Source of the DNA: Desulfoprunum sp. | GTDB taxonomy: Bacteria > Desulfobacterota > Desulfobulbia > Desulfobulbales > Desulfocapsaceae | NCBI GenBank assembly: GCA_030696435.1 | Contig: JAUYSF010000186.1 | Coordinates: 1-10,991 of the forward strand | DNA: 10,991 nt | Reading direction: 5' to 3' | In this document: positions 6,941 to 10,991 of the stretch, in pieces | How positions within the stretch are numbered: the first letter of the stretch is position 1 | Layout: the number at the start of each line of letters is the position of its first letter | Program-made: the position numbers and the translations under genes | Notes under the pieces: model-generated | The model's input: the letters and a program-made list of their open reading frames with translations, nothing else | Told to the model about the DNA's origin: nothing | Databases searched by the model: none

Positions 6941-9900
6941 TCACGGATGTGCTCGTTCCGCTGTCGGTGCTATCAGCTCGACCTCAAACTGCAGCCGCTT
7001 CTTCTGTTTCCCTCCCCTTTCAGCCCGTTCGATACCGATCGCAATCTTTTGGCCCGGCCTGGCATCAAGGAGGGCGATGCGGACATCGTCCATATCCTGC
7101 GCCGGAAGACCGCCAATCGTCAGCAACACATCATCCCTCAACAACCCGGCCTTCTCAGCCTTGCTCTCGGGACTGAACCCATCGATTGTCAGAAAGCCGG
7201 TTGGGCCTTCTTGGCGCGATTCAAGGACAATACCCATCATGGCGACTTCGGGGAGGCTGAGCGGCGGTGAGATAAAAAAATAATCTGCCATATCCGCCAG
7301 ATCCTCAGGGCCGCTGCCTTCTGAGATATTCACCACCGTGGCCTGTTTGAGGGGCATACGCCGCAGGAGACGGGGCGGGATACCCGAATCCTTGCGGCTG
7401 TGCTGGCTACCGGCGAGCACAATCATACGGCGACCGGGGTGTTGCTGGAGGTAGCGGGCGATATTTTCGGCCATGGTCTCATCCCAGAGGGCCTGGGCCT
7501 GGATGAAACCGCCGAGGGAGCCGCTGCCATGGCCGGCTGTGGCGTGCATATCGTGCATGACTGTCAGCCAATCGGCATATCCCGGCATATCGAGATCGCG
7601 GTCAACCGGCAGGGATTTCCTGATCTCGGCCGGCAGGGCATCAACGGAACCGGTCTTAAAAACTGTGCCAACTGTCTCATTGTCCAGATTAAGTCCAACG
7701 ACTGGAATGTGCTTTTCACGGGCAAAGATCAAGATCTCACGGTAGAGGCGATAATCGTAGCGCCAGACCTGGAAGTAACGTGATTCCTTGAGAAAACTGC
7801 GTTCTTCGATATTGTCCCGGCCGCCGGTATAGGCATCGAGAGCCTCCTGGCTTGATGTCGGGAACATCTCCATGCCGATGGCCAGATCCGGATTTCTTTG
7901 CTGCAGGGCTTCGATGATCTGCAGTTGCAGGCGGTGATCGGCCATCGAGGTATGGGTCTCGCCGACATAGACGACTCGGGCCTTGTCGAGTTGTTCAATG
8001 ATGGCGGCAAAAGGGCTCAGTGCTGTGGTTGCGGCGCCGGTGGGGAGCTGCTCCAGCAGATACTGCAGGCCTGACTCGGTCTCTGTGATCTTTTGCTGGA
8101 TATTGCGGCCTTTCTCGAAGTGCAGAAATGAGTATTTGCCATAATGACTGAGCCTGCGCGCGACTGCAGCGGTCTCATCGCGGCTGGAGCTTTTCACCAG
8201 GACAGCAACCTGCTCCGGATTGAGCGGATGGCGGCGGACATCCAGGCTAAGGCCTGTCAGGGGGTAGACCGGCTGGGCAAAGAGCGAGCGGCTGAGGGGG
8301 TGTTGCAGGCCGAGAAAGAGCAGGGCACTGCCGCTCAGTTCAGCGTTTTTCACCGCGTCTGCCGTCTTGATCGTCCAGCTGTCATCGGCGAGGCTGTCGA
8401 GGAGGGGTTTGTAGAGCTCACGCTGATCTTCGGCTTGGAGAATGACAAGCTTCTTCTCCGCCCCGAGAAAGCGAGACCAGACCGGCGGTAGTTCGGCGGC
8501 GGCCAGTTTGCGCAGGAAGGAATATTGCGGATCAATGCTGAATTGAAGCGGCTGGCCGTTTATGGTAAGTGATACCGGAGTCAGCGTCTTGTTCGTGGTC
8601 ACGACAAAACGGCTGACACCGCTGCTGGTCGTGACATCGACCGGCACCTGCAGGGAAAAAGGCTGCTCTGTCTTCTGTTTGAGTTGAAATGTGAGGTGGG
8701 GCGTGCCATCTGTCTGACTGACTGCGATATCGCTAGCCGTCAGTTCCGGGATCGTGGCCCTGCCGAGCCGTTCTGTGAAGAACTCACCCAGATCGCGCCC
8801 CGCAGCCCGACTGAAACTCTGCTGCAGATCGGGCCAGGAGGCGCTATTGCCACGGTATTCAGTATAGAATGTCCGGATGGCCCTGGTGAAGACCTTGGCC
8901 CCCAGCATCTCCTGCAGTTCAGCAAAAAGCAGGGTACTGCGGTTATAGCCTATGGCCCGGAGAGCGCCGGCCTGGGCCAAACGGTGATCGGCTGAGCGGA
9001 AGGCCGACAGGGGAAGAGCTGTTTGATCGTTCACATAGCTGAGATAACCCACGATTCGCTCTTTGCGGTCGGCCACCGCCTGGCCCTGATCGGCCCGGTA
9101 GGTATGATCGGCGAGAAAGGTGGTGAGCCCCTCGCACCAGTTGCCGTCGGCCGCATCGACCTCTACGCTGTTGCCGAACCAAGAATGCAGTATTTCATGA
9201 CCGAGTGAGGTCTCTTTGATAAAGGGCAGGCGCAGGACCTGCTGGCCGAGCAGGGTGAAGGTCGGTATGCCGAGGCCGGTGGGCCGGCGGTTGGCGACAA
9301 TGACATAGTGGGCGTAAGGGAAGGGGCCGATCTCCTGTTCGTAGCGCTGCAGATACCGTTGGGCGGCCTCCAGGTAGCCGCGGGCCAGCTGCCGGTCTTC
9401 CGGGAAAAACAGGCTGTGCACCCGCAGACCCTCTCGCACCTCAAGACTGTCAGTCACATAGGGGCCGGCGGCAAAATGGAGATTTTGCAGCGGCTGATTG
9501 AAGTCCGCGGTTACTGTATTGCCGGTCATGGCCAGAGGGAAATGATCCGATTCCGTGATGGCGGTAAAGCCTGCGGGCAGTATCGCCTGCAGACGGAAGC
9601 GCAGAGGCCGGTCGGGCAGTGGATGCCAGAGACCTGTCAGGGCGATGCCGGAGGGGCTGATCAGGTTGTCGGCAGATCCCTCCATCTGAGCCGTGTAAGA
9701 GATGAACAGTTCACGCTTCTCCTCTACCGCCGGCAGGCTGAATGTTGTCATGGAAGGGAGCGGGAGGGTATATTCCCTGCCATTTCCCTCGCGCAGGAGC
9801 ATGCCGGTTACGGTCAGCCCGGCAAGATCCAGGCCAAGCCCTGATCCCGGCCTCAGACTGATTCTGGCGGTACCGCTGAGCAGATACCTGTCCGGTTGAA

Positions 9901-10027
9901 AGGAGATGGCGAGGTCATAATCAACCTCACTGGTGCTTGCGAGTACCGGAGCGGCTGTACTGCAGAGTGCCAGGATGGCGAATGAGAAGATGATCTGCAG
10001 GGTGAGCGGGGAAAAGGCGAGTGCCAT
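6941..10027 (-). CDS. Exported fusion protein: M1-like metallopeptidase, ChaN-type domain and PDZ domain
   Basis: This 1028-residue protein has a signal peptide (residues 1-30, ending in VLA) and so is probably periplasmic or surface-exposed. Residues about 31-430 resemble the M1 (gluzincin) fold: zinc site HEILH (277-281), FGN just after it, the third ligand in NWCEGLTTF (E299), and Y361 in YNRSTLLFAE at the usual catalytic-Tyr position. The third ligand is one residue closer than in classical M1 enzymes, and the GAMEN substrate motif is replaced by RPTGLGIPTF (248-257). It may therefore be a peptidase but not an ordinary aminopeptidase. Residues about 430-660 are beta-rich and unassigned. 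Residues about 683-905 match the ChaN/DUF399 haem-binding family in the TIKI/EreA-like superfamily: VVYVGETHTSMADH (685-698), GMEMFP (718-723), IPVVGLN (774-780) and LAGSQH (871-876). Residues about 925-1020 are a PDZ domain (KAGLL, GGLPAQDMDDV). ATG 10027 follows AAGGA at fair spacing. The gene runs convergent to waaA with only 16 bases between stops. Confidence 0.85.
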   Translation of the reverse strand: MALAFSPLTLQIIFSFAILALCSTAAPVLASTSEVDYDLAISFQPDRYLLSGTARISLRPGSGLGLDLAGLTVTGMLLREGNGREYTLPLPSMTTFSLPAVEEKRELFISYTAQMEGSADNLISPSGIALTGLWHPLPDRPLRFRLQAILPAGFTAITESDHFPLAMTGNTVTADFNQPLQNLHFAAGPYVTDSLEVREGLRVHSLFFPEDRQLARGYLEAAQRYLQRYEQEIGPFPYAHYVIVANRRPTGLGIPTFTLLGQQVLRLPFIKETSLGHEILHSWFGNSVEVDAADGNWCEGLTTFLADHTYRADQGQAVADRKERIVGYLSYVNDQTALPLSAFRSADHRLAQAGALRAIGYNRSTLLFAELQEMLGAKVFTRAIRTFYTEYRGNSASWPDLQQSFSRAAGRDLGEFFTERLGRATIPELTASDIAVSQTDGTPHLTFQLKQKTEQPFSLQVPVDVTTSSGVSRFVVTTNKTLTPVSLTINGQPLQFSIDPQYSFLRKLAAAELPPVWSRFLGAEKKLVILQAEDQRELYKPLLDSLADDSWTIKTADAVKNAELSGSALLFLGLQHPLSRSLFAQPVYPLTGLSLDVRRHPLNPEQVAVLVKSSSRDETAAVARRLSHYGKYSFLHFEKGRNIQQKITETESGLQYLLEQLPTGAATTALSPFAAIIEQLDKARVVYVGETHTSMADHRLQLQIIEALQQRNPDLAIGMEMFPTSSQEALDAYTGGRDNIEERSFLKESRYFQVWRYDYRLYREILIFAREKHIPVVGLNLDNETVGTVFKTGSVDALPAEIRKSLPVDRDLDMPGYADWLTVMHDMHATAGHGSGSLGGFIQAQALWDETMAENIARYLQQHPGRRMIVLAGSQHSRKDSGIPPRLLRRMPLKQATVVNISEGSGPEDLADMADYFFISPPLSLPEVAMMGIVLESRQEGPTGFLTIDGFSPESKAEKAGLLRDDVLLTIGGLPAQDMDDVRIALLDARPGQKIAIGIERAERGGKQKKRLQFEVELIAPTAERAHP

Positions 10028-10305
10028 GGATCCATCCTTGCGCTGTTGAGGGGACAGGTGATCGGCATTGGGCCGGATAGTAGAAGACGTTATGCGATAG
10101 AGTAAGGCCGGAATCAGCCTGATGCCAAAAAAAGATACCTATTCAGCCTGCCAATTTCGACAGATAATCGAAATCGAAAGCGAAATCGGGATCGAAGATG
10201 TCCGAAACAGCAAGGATTCGATACCGATAGCGATGGCGATTTCGATCCCGATGAAGCTAATGCCAACGAACTGAAGAGTTACAAAAAAAACAACAGCAGG
10301 CACAT
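10028..10305. other. Divergent intergenic region between the fusion gene and the radical SAM gene
   Basis: This 278-base gap must carry the start signals of two genes transcribed in opposite directions. It contains the hexamer repeat blocks described separately, an 11-base palindrome ATCAG-C-CTGAT (10113-10123), and a direct repeat of TCAGCCTG at 10114-10121 and 10143-10150. No convincing -35/-10 pair stands out on either strand. I see no small gene in it. Confidence 0.5.
10166..10252. repeat. Two oppositely oriented blocks of CGAT hexamer repeats
   Basis: On the right, CGAT recurs six times at exactly 6-base intervals (10219, 10225, 10231, 10237, 10243, 10249). On the left, the reverse complement ATCG recurs at the same 6-base period (10167, 10173, 10185, 10191, with the degenerate AGCG at 10179). 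The blocks thus form an inverted pair. The best arms are ATCGGGATCGAA (10185-10196) and TTCGATCCCGAT (10241-10252), 12 bp perfect with a 44-base spacer. Degenerate CGAT-rich hexamer tracts are, from general familiarity, frequent between genes of some Deltaproteobacteria. Function is unknown; possibilities are a protein-binding array, a recombination hotspot or slippage-derived DNA. Confidence 0.8.
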
Positions 10306-10991
10306 ATGCATATTAAACTTATCGGGTTGAATGCCCGTTATACCCATTCCTGTCTGGCCCTTTTTTATGTGCGCAACGAGCTGGAAAAGCACTGCCCGGA
10401 TGCCGAGATTGAGATCCTGCAGGGCACCATCAACGATGGCTGCTATGAAACCCTGCTGCGGCTTACGGCAGGTCAACCGACCGCAATCTGTTTCTCGGCG
10501 GCGATCTGGAACAGCGATCTGGTGGAGCGGTTGATTGTCGATCTGAAAAAAATTCTGCCTGACTGCCTGCTGATCGTTGGCGGGCCGCAGGCTGGGGTTA
10601 TCGGGGATCGCCTTCCACTCGGTTTCTGCACGGTGGTCCTGGGCGAGATCGAGGCCATCTCAGCTGATTTCTACCGCGATCTGCAACAAGGCAGGCTGCA
10701 GGACCGTTATCGCGGCGCGTTTTTCAAGATGCCGGAGCGCCACCTGGATTTTCCTTTCCGAGACAGTGATTTCGACCGGCATTTAAGCAACCGCCATATC
10801 TACTATGAAAGCTCGCGTGGCTGCCCTGTTTCCTGTACCTACTGCCTCTCGGCGGCGGAGAGGGATGTCTATCATAAAGAGTTGCCCCAGGTTTTTGCCG
10901 AGCTTGACCGTATCCTTGAGCACCGCCCCCAGGTTCTCCGCTTTGTTGATCGGACCTTCAACGACAATCCCGCCCGAGCTCTGGCCATCTG
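10306..10991 (+). CDS. B12-binding-like radical SAM protein, N-terminal part (3' end outside window)
   Basis: The frame is open from ATG 10306 to the window end, giving 228 residues without a stop. Residues 1-130 look like the Rossmann-type B12-binding domain found in front of many radical SAM enzymes: KLIGLNARYTHSCLAL at the start, a FSAAIWN segment (63-69), and LIVGGPQAG (89-97). The expected base-off cobalamin motif DxHxxG is not seen, so B12 binding is uncertain. The radical SAM cluster motif follows as RGCPVSCTYC (171-180), a CX3CX2C pattern with C173, C177 and C180 that ligates a 4Fe-4S cluster and cleaves S-adenosylmethionine. The opening and the YYESSRGCPVSC context resemble the DUF4080 class, whose substrate is unknown. 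A weak CAGG site lies just before the ATG. A substrate cannot be assigned from this part. Confidence 0.88.
   Translation, partial: MHIKLIGLNARYTHSCLALFYVRNELEKHCPDAEIEILQGTINDGCYETLLRLTAGQPTAICFSAAIWNSDLVERLIVDLKKILPDCLLIVGGPQAGVIGDRLPLGFCTVVLGEIEAISADFYRDLQQGRLQDRYRGAFFKMPERHLDFPFRDSDFDRHLSNRHIYYESSRGCPVSCTYCLSAAERDVYHKELPQVFAELDRILEHRPQVLRFVDRTFNDNPARALAI

Noticed and set aside
9308..9844. A 178-residue plus-strand frame within the fusion gene
   Set aside because: It is opposite a clear coding region with strong domain matches, and has no start signal or homology that I recognise.
6941..10027. Calling the fusion protein a plain aminopeptidase N
   Set aside because: GAMEN is missing, the Glu spacing differs, and more than half of the protein is other domains.
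10166..10252. CRISPR array
   Set aside because: Units are 6 bases long and contiguous, without spacers of CRISPR size, and no cas gene is present.
1..10991. tRNA, rRNA, insertion sequence, phage or defence genes
   Set aside because: I saw no cloverleaf, transposase, integrase or defence-associated motif in the window.

Overview
The window looks like chromosomal DNA from a Gram-negative bacterium. It has a lipid A Kdo transferase and two long proteins with export signals, so it implies an outer membrane and a periplasm. The mix of genes, the HD-domain protein family, the palindromic intergenic repeat and the CGAT-rich hexamer repeats recall Desulfobulbales-type sulfate reducers (Desulfobacterota). 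That placement is inference from general familiarity; no marker gene here settles it.

Layout. (1) 1-2435: the 3' end of grpE, a 147-base gap, complete dnaK, then a strong rho-independent terminator. dnaJ does not follow dnaK. (2) 2513-3478: trpS, tryptophanyl-tRNA synthetase. (3) 3482-3632: a non-coding, highly palindromic element of about 150 bases. (4) 3671-4237: a small HD-domain protein. (5) 4261-4305: a perfect 20-bp hairpin shared by two convergent genes. (6) 4363-5394, minus strand: an exported peptidyl-prolyl isomerase made of a cyclophilin domain followed by an FKBP domain. (7) 5644-6924: waaA/kdtA, read from a TTG start behind a good ribosome binding site and a perfect TATAAT box. 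(8) 6941-10027, minus strand: a 1028-residue exported protein joining an M1-like metallopeptidase, a ChaN/DUF399-type domain and a C-terminal PDZ domain. (9) 10028-10305: a divergent intergenic region with two oppositely oriented blocks of hexamer repeats. (10) 10306 to the end: a radical SAM protein with a B12-binding-like N-terminus, cut by the window edge.

How the genes relate. grpE and dnaK form the cytoplasmic Hsp70 machine. The immunophilin fusion and the M1/ChaN/PDZ protein probably act outside the cytoplasm. WaaA acts at the inner membrane in lipopolysaccharide core synthesis. Beyond grpE-dnaK the genes look like independent units separated by terminators or repeats and often convergent or divergent. 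I see no defence island, prophage, CRISPR array, tRNA or transposase. The most interesting items are the M1/ChaN/PDZ fusion with a degenerate aminopeptidase motif, the two-family immunophilin, and the two intergenic repeat structures.
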